Assembly: GCF_900102885.1 (NCBI RefSeq)
Contig: NZ_FNGE01000002.1
Coordinates: 62,001-126,000, forward strand
Direction of reading: 5' to 3'
DNA from: Paracoccus chinensis
GTDB taxonomy: Bacteria; Pseudomonadota; Alphaproteobacteria; Rhodobacterales; Rhodobacteraceae
Length of the DNA stretch: 64,000 nucleotides
The notes beneath the pieces were generated by a model that saw nothing but the letters and a program-made list of their open reading frames with translations, was not told the origin of the DNA and searched no databases. Within the stretch, counting starts at the first letter, position 1; each line of letters opens with the position of its first letter. The position numbers and the translations under genes are program-made. This document shows positions 6,915 to 18,244 of the stretch, piece by piece.

Positions 6915-8717
6915 ATGATCCGCACCCCCTTGCGCCCCCTGGCCCGCATCCTCAGCGCCCGGCAGGCCGGTCAGGACCCCGACGAGATAGAGGCCGAGCT
7001 GCGCGCCCAGCGCCACGCCGAGATTCAGGATCGCGCCCGCCGCCGGGCCGAGACGCGGCTGAAATGGATGGTCGTCTGCTTCGTGGTGGCCTTCGGCACC
7101 GTGGGCCTGCGGATGGGGGCGCTGGCCAGCAGCCAGCCGGCCGAACCCCGCGCCCATGCCTCGGGCGCGCAGATCATCTCGCAGCGGGCCGACATCGTGG
7201 ACCGGCGCGGGCGGGTGCTGGCGACAAACCTGTCCACCCACGCGCTTTACGCCCATCCCCGCGACCTCGTGGACCCCGCGACGGCGGCGGCCAAGCTGGC
7301 CAGGATCTTCCCCGACCTCGACGCCGAGCGGCTGAAGAAGGACCTCACCGGAGAGCGCAAGTTCGTCTGGATCAAGAAGAAGCTGTCGCCCGAGCAGATG
7401 CAGGCCGTCCATGACATCGGCGAGCCGGGCTTGGTCTTCGGTCCGCGCGAGATGCGGCTTTACCCGAACGGGCGGCTTGCCAGCCATGTCCTCGGCGGCT
7501 CGCAGTTCGGGGCCGAGGGCGTGAGTTCGGCCGAGGTCCTGGGCATGGCGGGTGTCGAAAAGGCCTTCGACCGCTGGCTGCGCGACCCCGCCAATGGCGG
7601 CGCCCCCCTGCAGCTGTCCATCGACCTGACCGCCCAGGCGGCGATGGAGGAGGTGCTGGCCAACAGCATCAAGGTGATGAACGCCAAGGGCGCGACCGGC
7701 ATCCTGATGGAGGTGAAGTCGGGCGAGATCCTGGCCATGGCGAGCCTGCCCGACTTCGACCCCAACGACCGCCCGAGGCCGCTGACCAAGGGCGACCCTT
7801 CGGACAGCCCGTTGTTCAACCGTGCGGTTCAGGGCGTCTATGAGCTCGGCTCGACCTTCAAGATCTTCCCCATCGCGCAGGCGATCGACGAGGGGCTGAT
7901 CAACGCCAACACCATGATCAACGCCTCCTCGCCCATGAAGATCGGGAAATACCTGATCCACGACTTCCACAACTACGGCGGCCAGCTGTCCGTGCGCGAC
8001 GTGCTGGGCAAGTCCTCGAACGTGGGCACGGTGCGGATCGCGCAGATGCTGGGGCCGGAACGCCAGCAGAAGTTCCTCAAGGACCTCGGCTTCTTCGAGC
8101 CCACCCCAGTCGAGATGACCGAGGCGCCGACCGGCAAGCCCATCGTGCCCTCGCGCTGGCCGGCGGTGACGGCGGCAACGGTGTCCTTTGGCCACGGGTT
8201 GGCGGCAAGCCCCCTGCATCTCGCCTCGGCCTTCGCAACCATCGGCAACGACGGGCGTCGCGTGCGCCCGACGCTGATCCACCGGAAGGTGCCGGTGCAG
8301 GGCGAACAGGTGCTGTCGCCCAAGGCCGCCAAGCAGGCGCGCGATCTGCTGCGCTACGTCGTGACCAAGGGCACCGCCCGTCAGGCCGAGGTCGCGGGCT
8401 ACGAGGTCGGGGGCAAGACCGGCACCGCCGACAAGCCGCGCCCCGGCGGCGGCTATTACAAGAACCGCAACGTCTCGACCTTCGCCTCGATGTATCCGAC
8501 CGACGATCCCGAATACGTGCTGGTCGTGACGCTGGACGAGCCCAAGGTCTCGGCCGCCGGCGGGGGCGAGATGCGCACGGCGGGCGCCACCGCCGCCCCG
8601 GTCGCCGCCGCCCTGATCCAGCGGCTGACGCCCATGCTGGGCCTGCAACCCGACGGGCTGAAGCTGCCCGTGATTGAACCCCGTCCGGCCGATGCCGTAA
8701 GGGTCTCGGCACAATAA
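6915..8717 (+). CDS. ftsI: Septal peptidoglycan transpeptidase FtsI (PBP3)
   Basis: A 600-residue class B penicillin-binding protein that cross-links septal peptidoglycan with FtsW. A cytoplasmic tail of about 50 residues leads to one transmembrane helix (MVVCFVVAFGTVGLRMG). A dimerisation domain with DRRGRVLA follows, then the transpeptidase domain: GSTFK with the active serine near residue 313, SSN downstream, and KTGTAD near residue 500. ATG 6915 has GAGGAG upstream; GTG 6906 in the same frame overlaps the ftsL stop and is an alternative that adds three residues. Confidence 0.96.
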   Translation: MIRTPLRPLARILSARQAGQDPDEIEAELRAQRHAEIQDRARRRAETRLKWMVVCFVVAFGTVGLRMGALASSQPAEPRAHASGAQIISQRADIVDRRGRVLATNLSTHALYAHPRDLVDPATAAAKLARIFPDLDAERLKKDLTGERKFVWIKKKLSPEQMQAVHDIGEPGLVFGPREMRLYPNGRLASHVLGGSQFGAEGVSSAEVLGMAGVEKAFDRWLRDPANGGAPLQLSIDLTAQAAMEEVLANSIKVMNAKGATGILMEVKSGEILAMASLPDFDPNDRPRPLTKGDPSDSPLFNRAVQGVYELGSTFKIFPIAQAIDEGLINANTMINASSPMKIGKYLIHDFHNYGGQLSVRDVLGKSSNVGTVRIAQMLGPERQQKFLKDLGFFEPTPVEMTEAPTGKPIVPSRWPAVTAATVSFGHGLAASPLHLASAFATIGNDGRRVRPTLIHRKVPVQGEQVLSPKAAKQARDLLRYVVTKGTARQAEVAGYEVGGKTGTADKPRPGGGYYKNRNVSTFASMYPTDDPEYVLVVTLDEPKVSAAGGGEMRTAGATAAPVAAALIQRLTPMLGLQPDGLKLPVIEPRPADAVRVSAQ

Positions 8718-8727
8718 GGACCGAGGG

Positions 8728-10218
8728 ATGATGGACAACGACAAGGCCATGAACCTGTCCCGGCTGGGGCTGCGGGCAGGGGACGGACGCGATCCGCTGA
8801 TCACCGGCATCTCGGTCGATTCGCGCCAAGTCCGCGACGGGCACCTGTTCGCGGCGCTGCCCGGATCGGCGTCGCATGGGGGCGAGTTCATCCAGTATGC
8901 GCTGCGCCAGGGTGCGGCGGCCATCCTGACGGACCGCCAGGGCGCCGAGATCGCCGCAGCCGAGCTGGCGGCATCTTCCGCAGCCCTGGTGGTGGCCGAG
9001 GACCCGCGCGCGGCGCTCGCCGGTGCGGCCGCCCTATGGTTCAAGGCCCAGCTCGAGACGGTGGTGGCGGTCACGGGCACCTCGGGCAAGACCTCGGTCA
9101 CGACCTTCACCCGCCAGATATGGCAGGCGCTGGGCCTGAAGGCGATCAACCTCGGGACCATGGGCGTGCAGGGCGATTTCACGGCCAGGCTTGCCCACAC
9201 CACGCCCGAGCCGGTGACGCTGCATCGCGTCCTGTCCGAGGCTGCTGCGGCGGGCGTCACCCATGCGGCGATGGAGGCATCCTCGCACGGCCTCGACCAG
9301 CGGCGGCTGGACGGGGTGCGGGTCGCGGCAGGGGCCTTCACCAACTTCAGCCAGGACCACCTGGACTATCACCACGACTTCGACAGCTACTTCGCGGCCA
9401 AGGCGCTGCTGTTCAACCATATCCTCGAACCTGGTGCTGGGGCGGTGATCTGCACCGACGACGCACGCGGTCGCGAGGCCGCGCAGATTGCCCGCGACCG
9501 GGGCTTGCGGCTGCTGACCTATGGCCGGGCCGAGGATTGCGACCTGCGCATCCTCGCCCAGCGCTATGACGCCACGGGGCAGGAGCTGCGCTTTTCCCTG
9601 AACGGCCAGACGCATCTGATCCGCCTGAACCTGATCGGCGGCTTCCAGGCGGAAAACGTGCTTTGCGCGGCTGGCCTCTGCATCGCGACCGGTGCCGACC
9701 CGCAGCGTGTCATCGGGGCGCTGCCGGGCCTGACTACCGTGCGCGGCCGGATGGAGCTGGCGGCCCAGCGCCAGAACGGGGCTGCGGTCTTCGTGGACTA
9801 CGCCCACAAGCCCGGCGCCGTGATCGCAGCGCTGCAATCGCTGCGGCCGCATGTGATAGGCCGCATCATCGCCATTGTCGGCGCGGGCGGCGACCGCGAC
9901 CGGGGCAAGCGCCCGCTGATGGGCGAAGCCGCGCGGCAATATGCCGACATGATCTATGTGACCGACGACAACCCCCGGACCGAAGACCCCGCCGCCATCC
10001 GCGCCGAGGTCATGGCGGGCGCGGGTCCCGACGCGACCGAGGTCGGCGACCGCGCCGAGGCGATCCTGCGCGCCGTGGACGCGCTGGAACCGGGCGACGC
10101 GCTGCTGATCATGGGCAAGGGGCACGAGACGGGCCAGATCATCGGTTCGGACGTCTTCCCCTTTGACGACGCGGAACAGGCCTCCGTCGCCGTCGCCGCG
10201 CTGGACGGCACGATATGA
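8728..10218 (+). CDS. murE: UDP-MurNAc-L-Ala-D-Glu:meso-diaminopimelate ligase
   Basis: A 496-residue cytoplasmic Mur ligase that adds the third stem residue using ATP. The ATP-binding loop TGTSGKTS lies at residues 116-123. DNPR at 414-417 is the signature for meso-diaminopimelate rather than lysine, as expected in a Gram-negative. GGFQAENVL and the C-terminal GKGHETGQ are further Mur-ligase landmarks. ATG 8728 follows a GAGGG site 10 bases after the ftsI stop. The 3' end overlaps murF by four bases. Confidence 0.97.
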   Translation: MMDNDKAMNLSRLGLRAGDGRDPLITGISVDSRQVRDGHLFAALPGSASHGGEFIQYALRQGAAAILTDRQGAEIAAAELAASSAALVVAEDPRAALAGAAALWFKAQLETVVAVTGTSGKTSVTTFTRQIWQALGLKAINLGTMGVQGDFTARLAHTTPEPVTLHRVLSEAAAAGVTHAAMEASSHGLDQRRLDGVRVAAGAFTNFSQDHLDYHHDFDSYFAAKALLFNHILEPGAGAVICTDDARGREAAQIARDRGLRLLTYGRAEDCDLRILAQRYDATGQELRFSLNGQTHLIRLNLIGGFQAENVLCAAGLCIATGADPQRVIGALPGLTTVRGRMELAAQRQNGAAVFVDYAHKPGAVIAALQSLRPHVIGRIIAIVGAGGDRDRGKRPLMGEAARQYADMIYVTDDNPRTEDPAAIRAEVMAGAGPDATEVGDRAEAILRAVDALEPGDALLIMGKGHETGQIIGSDVFPFDDAEQASVAVAALDGTI

Positions 10219-11600
10219 GCCTCTGGACCTCGACCGACGCCGCCGCCGCGACCGGCGGCCGCGTGACCGCCGACTGGGTTGCCGAGGGCATCTCGATCGA
10301 CACCCGCACGCTCCGGCCCGGCGACCTGTTCGTCGCACTGAAGGACGCGCGCGACGGCCACGACTTCGTGGCTCAGGCGCTGGAGAACGGCGCGGCCGCC
10401 GCGCTGGTCAGCCGCATCCCCGAAGACGTCGCCCCCGACGCCCCCCTGCTGGTCGTGGACGACGTCCTGCCCGCCCTGGAGGCGCTGGGCCGCGCCGCCC
10501 GCGCGCGCACCAGGGCGCGGGTGCTGGCGATCACCGGCTCGGTCGGCAAGACCTCGACCAAGGACATGGCCGCCGCCGCGCTTTCCCCGCAGGGCCGGGT
10601 CCATGCCGCCGAGGCGAGCCTGAACAATCACTGGGGCGTGCCCCTGACGCTGGCGCGGATGCCCGCCGACACCGACTGGGCGATCCTCGAACTGGGCATG
10701 AACCACCCGGGCGAGATCGCGCCCCTGTCGCGCATGGCCCGCCCCCATGTGGCGATGATCACCACCGTCGGCGCCGCGCATATGGAGGCCTTCGGCAGCC
10801 TCGAAGGCATCGCCGTGGAAAAAGCCTCGATCTTCGAGGGGCTGGAGCCCGCGGGCCACGCCATCATCCCTGAGGACCTGCCCGTGACGCAGATCCTGCG
10901 CGACGCCGCCGACCGCGCCGGCGCCATCGTCGTGGGCTTCGGCCGCGACGGGATGGCGAAACCGGTGTCCTCGGCGGTGGCCGAAGGGGAAACCCGCGTC
11001 CGCGCCCGCGTGCTGGGCGAGACGCTGGACTTCACCCTTTCCACCGCCGGCGCGCATTTCGTGATGAACGCGGTGGGCGTGCTGGCCGCCGTCACCGTAC
11101 TAGGCGCCGAGCCGAAGGCGTCGGCCGGGGGCCTTTCCGACTGGCGCCCCTACAAGGGCCGCGGCGGGGTGGAACGGATCGGCGGGATCACGCTGATCGA
11201 CGACAGCTACAACGCCAACCCGACCAGCCTCGCCGCGGGCCTTGCGACCTTGGACGCCATGCCGCCCGGCCGCCGCGTGGCGATCCTGGGCGACATGCTG
11301 GAACTCGGCGAGGACGAATACGCCCTGCACCGCGCCATCGCGGATTACCCGCAGATGCAGGGGGTTGCGCTGGTCCATGCCTGCGGTCCCCGGATGCGCC
11401 ACCTGATGGAGGCGCTGCCCGCAGATCGCCGGGGCCTCTGGTCCGAGGATGCCGCCGACCTCTGTGCCCGCGCGGGGGAACTCGTCCGCGACGGCGACGT
11501 GGTCTTCGTCAAGGGCTCCAAGGGCTCTCGCGTGGCAAGCGTGGTTGACGCGATCCGCCGGGCACGGCAGACGCCCGCATCTGATAACAACAAGGGGTAA
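10215..11600 (+). CDS. murF: UDP-MurNAc-tripeptide:D-Ala-D-Ala ligase
   Basis: A 461-residue Mur ligase that completes the UDP-MurNAc pentapeptide. It has the N-terminal substrate domain with [16 protein letters not shown], the ATP loop [10 protein letters not shown], the [11 protein letters not shown] block typical of MurF, and DDSYNANP in the C-terminal domain. It starts in an ATGA overlap with murE, indicating translational coupling, and mraY follows after five bases. Confidence 0.97.
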   Translation: MSLWTSTDAAAATGGRVTADWVAEGISIDTRTLRPGDLFVALKDARDGHDFVAQALENGAAAALVSRIPEDVAPDAPLLVVDDVLPALEALGRAARARTRARVLAITGSVGKTSTKDMAAAALSPQGRVHAAEASLNNHWGVPLTLARMPADTDWAILELGMNHPGEIAPLSRMARPHVAMITTVGAAHMEAFGSLEGIAVEKASIFEGLEPAGHAIIPEDLPVTQILRDAADRAGAIVVGFGRDGMAKPVSSAVAEGETRVRARVLGETLDFTLSTAGAHFVMNAVGVLAAVTVLGAEPKASAGGLSDWRPYKGRGGVERIGGITLIDDSYNANPTSLAAGLATLDAMPPGRRVAILGDMLELGEDEYALHRAIADYPQMQGVALVHACGPRMRHLMEALPADRRGLWSEDAADLCARAGELVRDGDVVFVKGSKGSRVASVVDAIRRARQTPASDNNKG

Positions 11601-11605
11601 ACCCG

Positions 11606-12685
11606 ATGCTCTACTGGCTGGCGGACCTGTCCGACAATGGCGGCCTCTTCAACCTGTTCCGCTACATCACCTTCCGCTCGGGCGCGGCATTCTTCACGGC
11701 GCTGATCTTCGGCTTCATCTTCGGGCGGCCGCTGATCGACTGGTTGCGCGTCAAGCAGAAGAAGGGTCAGCCCCTGCGCGAGATCGGCCCGGATCATTTC
11801 GCCAAGGCGGGCACGCCCACCATGGGCGGCATCCTGATCCTGTCGGCGCTGTTCGTCTCGACCCTGCTTTGGGCGCGGCTGGACAACGGCTATGTCTGGG
11901 TCGTGCTGCTGGTGACGGCGGCCTTTGCGGCCATCGGCTTTGCCGACGACTATGCCAAGGTCACCAAGCAGCACCACGCGGGCGTGTCGGGCCGCGTCCG
12001 CATGGCGATCGGGCTGGGCGTGGGGGCGCTGGCAGGTCTCGCCGTGATCTGGCTGAACCCCGACCCGCTGTCGGGGCAACTGGCGCTGCCGTTCCTCAAG
12101 GACGTGCTGATCAACCTCGGTGTCTTCTTCATCCCCTTCGCCATGCTGGTGATCGTGGGCGCCGCCAATGCGGTGAACCTGACGGACGGGCTGGACGGCC
12201 TCGCCATCGGCCCGGTGATGATCGCCGCCGTCACCTTCGGGATCATCGCCTATCTTGTCGGCAACGCGAATTTCGCCAACTACCTCGGCGTCCACTTCGT
12301 CCCCGGCACGGGCGAGATCGCCGTCTTCGTCGCCGCCCTGATCGGGGGCGGTCTCGGCTTCCTGTGGTACAACGCGCCGCCCGCCGCCGTCTTCATGGGC
12401 GACACCGGCAGCCTCGCCCTGGGCGGCGCGCTGGGCGCCATCGCCGTCTGCATCAAGCACGAGATCGTGCTGGCCATCGTCGGCGGCCTTTTCGTGGTCG
12501 AGGCGCTGTCGGTCATCATCCAGGTCGCCTATTTCAAGCGCACCGGCCGCCGCGTCTTCCTGATGGCCCCGATCCACCACCATTTCGAGAAGAAGGGCTG
12601 GGCCGAGCCGCAGATCGTCATCCGCTTCTGGATCATTGCCGTGATCCTCGCGCTGATCGGGCTGTCCACGCTGAAGCTGCGCTAG
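11606..12685 (+). CDS. mraY: Phospho-N-acetylmuramoyl-pentapeptide transferase (lipid I synthase)
   Basis: A 359-residue integral membrane enzyme with about ten transmembrane helices that moves phospho-MurNAc-pentapeptide to undecaprenyl phosphate. Recognisable motifs are [15 protein letters not shown] (the Asp-Asp metal/substrate motif), [24 protein letters not shown] and [12 protein letters not shown], the last being the conserved cytoplasmic His loop. Length matches the family. AAGGGG lies before ATG 11606. Confidence 0.97.
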   Translation: MLYWLADLSDNGGLFNLFRYITFRSGAAFFTALIFGFIFGRPLIDWLRVKQKKGQPLREIGPDHFAKAGTPTMGGILILSALFVSTLLWARLDNGYVWVVLLVTAAFAAIGFADDYAKVTKQHHAGVSGRVRMAIGLGVGALAGLAVIWLNPDPLSGQLALPFLKDVLINLGVFFIPFAMLVIVGAANAVNLTDGLDGLAIGPVMIAAVTFGIIAYLVGNANFANYLGVHFVPGTGEIAVFVAALIGGGLGFLWYNAPPAAVFMGDTGSLALGGALGAIAVCIKHEIVLAIVGGLFVVEALSVIIQVAYFKRTGRRVFLMAPIHHHFEKKGWAEPQIVIRFWIIAVILALIGLSTLKLR

Positions 12686-12744
12686 AGGGGAACTGCCCGC
12701 CTGCCCCGGTGTTCGACTGTTGACCCATGACGGAGGAACATCGG

Positions 12745-12951
12745 ATGGCGGACGAGTTTCATCCGGGCCAGCGCGTCAGCTGGCAAAGCTCGGGCGGCAC
12801 GTCGCATGGCAAGGTCCTGCGCAAGCTGACCTCGCGCATGAAGATCAAGGATCACGAGGTCGCCGCAAGCGAGGACGAGCCGCAGTATCTCGTCGAAACC
12901 GACAACGGCGCGCAGGCGGCCCACAAGCCCGAGGCGCTGAAGCCCCTGTAA
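12745..12951 (+). CDS. DUF2945 (Tudor-like) small protein inside the dcw cluster
   Basis: A 68-residue hydrophilic protein with [20 protein letters not shown] near the start and [18 protein letters not shown] near the end. This is the pattern of DUF2945, a small SH3/Tudor-like fold of unknown role. ATG 12745 has GGAGGA seven bases upstream; ATG 12727 in frame precedes that site and is less likely. It sits between mraY and murD in the same direction, but nothing in its sequence indicates a cell-wall function. Confidence 0.78.
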   Translation: MADEFHPGQRVSWQSSGGTSHGKVLRKLTSRMKIKDHEVAASEDEPQYLVETDNGAQAAHKPEALKPL

Positions 12952-13024
12952 GCGTCGGCAAGGTTGCCGCCGCCCAGCGTCCATGCGACACCGGTCCCCG
13001 CATTTTCGTTGCTGCCGGTGCCGC

Positions 13025-14431
13025 ATGATCCCCGTCCAAGGCGTTCAGAACCAGACCATCGCCGTCCTTGGCCTCGGCCGCTCGGGCCGGGCCACCGCCG
13101 CCGCGCTGCGCGAGGGTGGCGCCACCGTCGTCGCCTGGGACGACAGCGCCGAGACCCGGGCGCAGGCGGAAGCCGAGGGCTTGCCGCTTCTCGACCTGAC
13201 CCGGGACACGGGCTGGCGCGACAGGATCGACGCCCTGATCACCTCGCCCGGCATCCCGCATCTTTATCCGCATCCGCATCCGGCCATTGCGCAGGCGCTC
13301 AGGCGCGGCGTGCCGGTGGACAACGACATCGGGCTGTTCTTCCGCAGCTTCGGCGCGCTCGACTGGGCGGGTTTCGACACGGCCCCGCGGGTGATCTGCG
13401 TCACCGGCTCGAACGGCAAGTCTACCACCACGGCCCTGATCCACCACATCCTGCGGGCGGCGGGCCGTCCCACGCAGATGGGCGGCAACATCGGCACCGG
13501 GGTGCTGTCGCTGGAGCCGCCCGTGGACGGCGAGGTCGTGGTGCTGGAACTGTCCTCCTACCAGACCGACCTCGCCCGCGCGCTGACGCCAGACGTGGCG
13601 GTCTTCACCAATCTATCGCCCGACCACATGGATCGCCATGGCGGCTTCGGCGGCTATTTCGCGGCCAAGCGGCGGCTGTTCGCGGAAGGCGGCCCGGACC
13701 GCTGCGTGATCGGCGTGGACGAGGACGAGGGGCGCTATCTCGCCAACCAGATGGGGCAGGGGCCGCAGGACGACCGGGTGATCCGCGTCTCGGTCGAGGA
13801 CAAGCTCGACGGCTTCGGCTGGTCCGTGTCCGCGCGCAAGGGATACCTGTCCGAGTGGCGCAAGGGCCGGCAGATCGCCTCGATGGACCTACGCGGGATC
13901 AGGGGCCTGCCCGGCGCGCACAACCACCAGAACGCCTGCGCCGCCTACGCCGCCTGCCGCAGCATCGGGCTGGCTCCGCGCGACATCGAGGCGGCCTTCC
14001 ACAGCTTCGCGGGCCTGCCGCATCGCAGCCAGACGGTGGCCGAGATCAACGGCGTACGATGGGTGAACGATTCAAAGGCCACCAACGTCGATTCGGCGGA
14101 AAAGGCGCTGATGGCTTTCGAGAACATCCGCTGGATCGCGGGCGGCATGGGCAAGGAAGGTGGCATCGCCGCGCTCGCGCCGCTGTTTCCGCGCATCCGC
14201 AAGGCCTACCTGATCGGCCACTCCGCCCGCGACTTCGCGCTGCAACTGTCCGACACGCCGCATGAGGTCGTCGAGACGATGGAAGCCGCCGTCGCCCGCG
14301 CCAGCGCCGAATCCGAGCCCGGCGACACGGTGCTGCTCGCCCCGGCCTCGGCCAGCTTCGACCAGTATCCGAACTTCGAAAAGCGCGGCGAGCATTTCAC
14401 CGCGCTGGTCGAGGCCCTGCGCCGGGGCTGA
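13025..14431 (+). CDS. murD: UDP-MurNAc-L-alanine:D-glutamate ligase
   Basis: A 468-residue Mur ligase that adds D-glutamate. An N-terminal Rossmann motif VLGLGRSG is followed by the ATP loop TGSNGKST, then [26 protein letters not shown] and WVNDSKATN, all MurD landmarks. ATG 13025 gives the MIPVQGV N-terminus; the frame is open to 12983 with an in-frame ATG, but the extra residues are Arg/Cys-rich and unlike the family. The ribosome site before 13025 is weak. Confidence 0.95.
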   Translation: MIPVQGVQNQTIAVLGLGRSGRATAAALREGGATVVAWDDSAETRAQAEAEGLPLLDLTRDTGWRDRIDALITSPGIPHLYPHPHPAIAQALRRGVPVDNDIGLFFRSFGALDWAGFDTAPRVICVTGSNGKSTTTALIHHILRAAGRPTQMGGNIGTGVLSLEPPVDGEVVVLELSSYQTDLARALTPDVAVFTNLSPDHMDRHGGFGGYFAAKRRLFAEGGPDRCVIGVDEDEGRYLANQMGQGPQDDRVIRVSVEDKLDGFGWSVSARKGYLSEWRKGRQIASMDLRGIRGLPGAHNHQNACAAYAACRSIGLAPRDIEAAFHSFAGLPHRSQTVAEINGVRWVNDSKATNVDSAEKALMAFENIRWIAGGMGKEGGIAALAPLFPRIRKAYLIGHSARDFALQLSDTPHEVVETMEAAVARASAESEPGDTVLLAPASASFDQYPNFEKRGEHFTALVEALRRG

Positions 14432-14564
14432 ACCGAACGGCGGCCCCGCGCAGGGCCGTCCTGCGGCGCAATCATTTTCTAGCCTCAAGCAGCCATTCGC
14501 GCTATGGTCGCGCCCAGACCCGGGCCAAACCGGGCAGGGCAGAGGCAGTGTCAGCGGTGAACCC

Positions 14565-15731
14565 ATGACCGAGATGGTCTTTGGCGCCACACCCGTTCGG
14601 GTGGGCGATCCGATTCTTCCACGCTGGTGGCGTACGGTGGACAAATGGGCGCTGGCCTGCGTGCTGGCGCTGTTCGCGCTGGGGCTGCTTCTGGGGCTCG
14701 CGGCCTCGGTGCCGCTGGCCGAACGCAACAACCTGCCCGCCTTCTACTATGTCTCCCGGCAGGCGGCTTTCGGGGGCATGGCGCTGGGGGTGATGCTGGT
14801 CGTGTCCATGCTGCCGCCCGTGCAGGTGCGCCGCCTGGGCGTGCTGCTGTTCCTGGGGGCACTGGCCACGGTCATGGCGCTGCCCATCATCGGCACCGAC
14901 TTCGGCAAGGGGGCGACGCGCTGGCTGTCGCTGGGCTTTGCCTCGGTCCAGCCGTCCGAGTTCCTCAAGCCCGGCTTCATCGCCCTTTGCGCCTGGTTCA
15001 TGGCCTCGGCCCAGGCCGTGGGCGGACCGCCGGGGCGGCTTTATTCGTTCTTCGTGGCGGCAACGGTGATCGTCGTGCTGGCGCTGCAGCCGGACTTCGG
15101 CCAAGCCTCGCTGATCCTGTTTTCCTGGCTGGTGATGTATTTCATCGCGGGCGCGCCGGTCCTGCTGATCGCGGGCACCATCGGGCTGGCCGGCATGGGC
15201 GGCATGTTCGCCTATGCCAACAGCGAGCATTTCGCCCGCCGCATCAACGGATTCCTGTCGAACGAGGTCGATCCGCGCACCCAGATCGGCTATGCCACCA
15301 ACGCCATCCAGGAGGGCGGCTTCTTCGGCGTCGGCGTGGGCGAGGGGACGGTGAAATGGTCGCTGCCCGACGCGCATACCGACTTCATCATTGCAGTCGC
15401 GGCCGAGGAATACGGCTTCGTCATGGTCATGGCGATCATCGCGCTTTACTGCGCGATCGTCGTGCGCTCGCTCTGGCGGCTGCTGGGCGAACGCGACCCC
15501 TTCGCGCGCATCGCCGGCACGGGGCTGGCCTGCGCCTTTGGCGTGCAGGCGCTGATCAACATGGGCGTGGCCGTGCGGCTGCTGCCCGCCAAGGGGATGA
15601 CGCTGCCCTTCGTCAGCTATGGCGGCTCGTCGGTGATCGCTTCGGGGATCACGCTGGGGATGCTGCTGGCGCTGACGCGCACCCGTCCGCAGAACGCGCT
15701 GGCGGACGTGCTGGGGCGTGCGGCACGATGA
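14565..15731 (+). CDS. ftsW: Septal peptidoglycan glycosyltransferase FtsW (SEDS family)
   Basis: A 388-residue polytopic membrane protein of the SEDS family that polymerises lipid II with FtsI during division. About ten membrane helices are visible. Conserved segments include [25 protein letters not shown] sequence in the middle, [30 protein letters not shown] before the catalytic loop, [11 protein letters not shown], and the C-terminal [13 protein letters not shown] 14565 starts a cytoplasmic tail ahead of the first helix. It overlaps murG by four bases. Confidence 0.96.
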   Translation: MTEMVFGATPVRVGDPILPRWWRTVDKWALACVLALFALGLLLGLAASVPLAERNNLPAFYYVSRQAAFGGMALGVMLVVSMLPPVQVRRLGVLLFLGALATVMALPIIGTDFGKGATRWLSLGFASVQPSEFLKPGFIALCAWFMASAQAVGGPPGRLYSFFVAATVIVVLALQPDFGQASLILFSWLVMYFIAGAPVLLIAGTIGLAGMGGMFAYANSEHFARRINGFLSNEVDPRTQIGYATNAIQEGGFFGVGVGEGTVKWSLPDAHTDFIIAVAAEEYGFVMVMAIIALYCAIVVRSLWRLLGERDPFARIAGTGLACAFGVQALINMGVAVRLLPAKGMTLPFVSYGGSSVIASGITLGMLLALTRTRPQNALADVLGRAAR

Positions 15732-16819
15732 GCGGGGCGGCAAGGCTGGCCCTGATCGCCGCCGGGGGCACCGGCGGGCACATGTTCCCGGCGCAGGCGC
15801 TGGCGGAACGGCTGCTCGCTGACGGCTGGCGGGTCAAGCTGTCCACCGACGACCGCGGCGCGCGCTATGCCGGGGGCTTCCCGCCCGAGGTCGCGCGCGA
15901 GATCGTGCGATCCGCCACCACCGCGCGGGGCGGTCTGGCGGGCAAGCTGTCGGCGCCCCTGCGGATCGGGCAGGGGCTGATGGGCGCACTGAGGGCCATG
16001 CGCCGCGACCGCCCGGCGGTGGTCGTGGGCTTCGGCGGCTATCCGACGATCCCGGCGATGGGTGCGGCCTCGATCCTGGGTGTGCCGCGCATGATTCATG
16101 AACAGAACGGCATCATGGGCCGGGTGAACCGCATCTTCGCCCGCCGCGTGGACCGGATCGCCTGCGGCACCTGGCCCACCGAGCTGCCGCAGGGGGTCGA
16201 GGGTGCCCATGTCGGCAACCCTGTCCGCCAGGCGGTTCTGGACCGCGCCGCCGCGCCCTATCACCCACCCGGCGACGGCGCGCTGCACCTGCTTGTCATC
16301 GGCGGCAGCCAGGGAGCGCGGGTCCTTTCGGACTGCGTGCCCGCCGCCGTGGCTGCCCTGCCGGACGAGCTGCGCGTGCGCCTGCAGGTCAGCCACCAGG
16401 CCCGCGCCGAGGACGCCGAGCGCGTCACCCGCGCCTATGCCGAGGCCGGTATTCGCGCCGAGGTCCGGCCCTTCTTCACCGACGTGCCCGAACGGCTCGC
16501 CGCCTGCCAGCTGGTCGTCAGCCGGGCAGGGGCCTCCTCCATTGCCGACATCACCGTGATCGGGCGGCCCGCGATCCTGATTCCCTTCGCCGCCGCGGCG
16601 GGCGACCACCAGACCGCGAACGCGCGGGCATTGGCGGAATCCGGCGCAGCGGTCGTCCTGCCTGAATCCGTGCTGGACGCGGAAAGCCTGGCGCGCGATC
16701 TGCGGGCGATCCTGACGGACGGCCCCCGCGCCAAGGCGATGGCCGAAGCCGCCCTTTCCCTCGGCCGCCCAAACGCGGCGGCCCGACTGCATGACCTTGT
16801 GACGGAACTGACCCCATGA
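15728..16819 (+). CDS. murG: UDP-GlcNAc:undecaprenyl-PP-MurNAc-pentapeptide GlcNAc transferase (lipid II synthase)
   Basis: A 363-residue GT28 enzyme that makes lipid II on the inner face of the membrane. The first glycine-rich loop GGTGGH is at residues 13-18, a second glycine motif [11 protein letters not shown] follows, then [11 protein letters not shown] and, in the C-terminal UDP-GlcNAc domain, GGSQGARVL and [11 protein letters not shown]. Both ends are ATGA overlaps, with ftsW and murC, so all three are likely translated as a unit. Confidence 0.97.
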   Translation: MSGAARLALIAAGGTGGHMFPAQALAERLLADGWRVKLSTDDRGARYAGGFPPEVAREIVRSATTARGGLAGKLSAPLRIGQGLMGALRAMRRDRPAVVVGFGGYPTIPAMGAASILGVPRMIHEQNGIMGRVNRIFARRVDRIACGTWPTELPQGVEGAHVGNPVRQAVLDRAAAPYHPPGDGALHLLVIGGSQGARVLSDCVPAAVAALPDELRVRLQVSHQARAEDAERVTRAYAEAGIRAEVRPFFTDVPERLAACQLVVSRAGASSIADITVIGRPAILIPFAAAAGDHQTANARALAESGAAVVLPESVLDAESLARDLRAILTDGPRAKAMAEAALSLGRPNAAARLHDLVTELTP

Positions 16820-18240
16820 ACGCAGCCACCAAGCTTCCCGGAGAACTCGGGCCGATCCACTTCGTAGGCATCGGCGGCATCGGCATGTCCGGGATCGCCG
16901 AGGTGCTGATGACGCTGGGCTACACGGTCCAGGGGTCCGACGCCAAGCGGTCCAAGATCACCGACCGGCTGGAGTCCCTGGGCGCCACCGTCTTCGAGGG
17001 CCAGCGCGCCGAGAACGTCGGGGATGCGGGCGTTGTGGTGATCTCGACCGCCATCAAGAAGGGCAACCCCGAGCTTGAGGAAGCGCGCCGCCGCGGCCTG
17101 CCTGTTGTTCGCAGGGCCGAGATGCTGGCGGAACTGATGCGGCTGAAATCGAACATCGCCATCGCGGGCACCCACGGGAAGACCACCACCACGACCATGG
17201 TGGCGACGCTCCTGGACGCGGGCGGGCTGGACCCGACCGTCATCAACGGCGGCGTGATCCATGCCTATGGGTCCAACGCGCGGGCCGGTGCGGGCGAGTG
17301 GATGGTGGTCGAGGCCGACGAATCGGATGGCAGCTTCAACCGCCTGCCCGCGACCATCGCCATCGTCACCAACATCGACCCCGAGCACATGGAGCACTGG
17401 GGGTCCTTCGACGCCCTGCGGAAGGGCTTCACCGACTTCGTGTCGAACATTCCCTTCTATGGGCTCGCCGTCTGCTGCACCGACCACCCCGAGGTGCAGG
17501 GTCTCGTCGGACGCGTCACCGACCGACGGGTCGTGACCTTCGGCTTCAACGCTCAGGCCGACGTGCGGGCGGTGAACCTGCACTACGAGAACGGCATCGC
17601 CCATTTCGACGTGGCCCTGCAGGGGGAACGCGGAGAGGACGGCGAGGTGCCGATGATCGAGGGCTGCACCCTGCCGATGCCGGGCGATCACAACGTTTCC
17701 AACGCGCTGTCGGCCATTGCCGTGGCGCGTCATCTCGGGCTCAAGCGGTCGCAGATCCGCGATGCGCTGGCGGCCTTCGGCGGGGTGGGGCGGCGCTTCA
17801 CCAAGGTGGGCGAGGTGAATGGCGTCACCATCATCGACGACTATGGCCACCACCCGGTGGAGATCGCCGCGGTACTCAAGGCCGCGCGGCAGGCGACCAA
17901 GGGCCGGGTGATCGCGGTCCACCAGCCGCACCGCTATTCGCGGCTGTCGAACCTGTTTGACGACTTCTGCACCTGCTTCAACGAGGCTGACGTGGTCGCC
18001 ATCGCCGAGGTCTATTCGGCGGGCGAAGACCCGATTCCCGGCGCCAGCCGCGACGACCTTGTGGCGGGGCTGATCGCCCATGGCCACCGCCACGCCCGCG
18101 CGGTGATGGACGAATCCGATCTCGCGCGGCTGGTGCGCGAGCAGGCGCGGCCGGGCGACATGGTGGTCTGCCTCGGCGCCGGGACGATCTCGGCCTGGGC
18201 CAACGCCCTGCCCGAACGGCTGGCGCTGAAGGCGGCCTGA
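16816..18240 (+). CDS. murC: UDP-MurNAc:L-alanine ligase
   Basis: A 474-residue cytoplasmic ligase that adds the first stem residue. The UDP-binding Rossmann motif [15 protein letters not shown] is at the N-terminus, the ATP loop [10 protein letters not shown] near residue 118, EADESDGSF follows, and [10 protein letters not shown] with HQPHRYSRL lies in the C-terminal domain. Length is usual. It begins inside the murG stop and is followed after four bases by a small membrane-protein gene. Confidence 0.97.
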   Translation: MNAATKLPGELGPIHFVGIGGIGMSGIAEVLMTLGYTVQGSDAKRSKITDRLESLGATVFEGQRAENVGDAGVVVISTAIKKGNPELEEARRRGLPVVRRAEMLAELMRLKSNIAIAGTHGKTTTTTMVATLLDAGGLDPTVINGGVIHAYGSNARAGAGEWMVVEADESDGSFNRLPATIAIVTNIDPEHMEHWGSFDALRKGFTDFVSNIPFYGLAVCCTDHPEVQGLVGRVTDRRVVTFGFNAQADVRAVNLHYENGIAHFDVALQGERGEDGEVPMIEGCTLPMPGDHNVSNALSAIAVARHLGLKRSQIRDALAAFGGVGRRFTKVGEVNGVTIIDDYGHHPVEIAAVLKAARQATKGRVIAVHQPHRYSRLSNLFDDFCTCFNEADVVAIAEVYSAGEDPIPGASRDDLVAGLIAHGHRHARAVMDESDLARLVREQARPGDMVVCLGAGTISAWANALPERLALKAA

Positions 18241-18244
18241 TCCC

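Noticed and set aside
6741..9344. 867-codon open frame on the minus strand opposite ftsL-ftsI-murE
   Set aside because: It is antisense to three well-conserved genes, is Arg/Pro/Ser/Gly-rich with no recognisable domain, and is a by-product of high GC third positions.
14627..15727. Open frame fused in front of murG, overlapping ftsW
   Set aside because: The upstream part is ftsW read in another frame; murG similarity begins exactly at ATG 15728.
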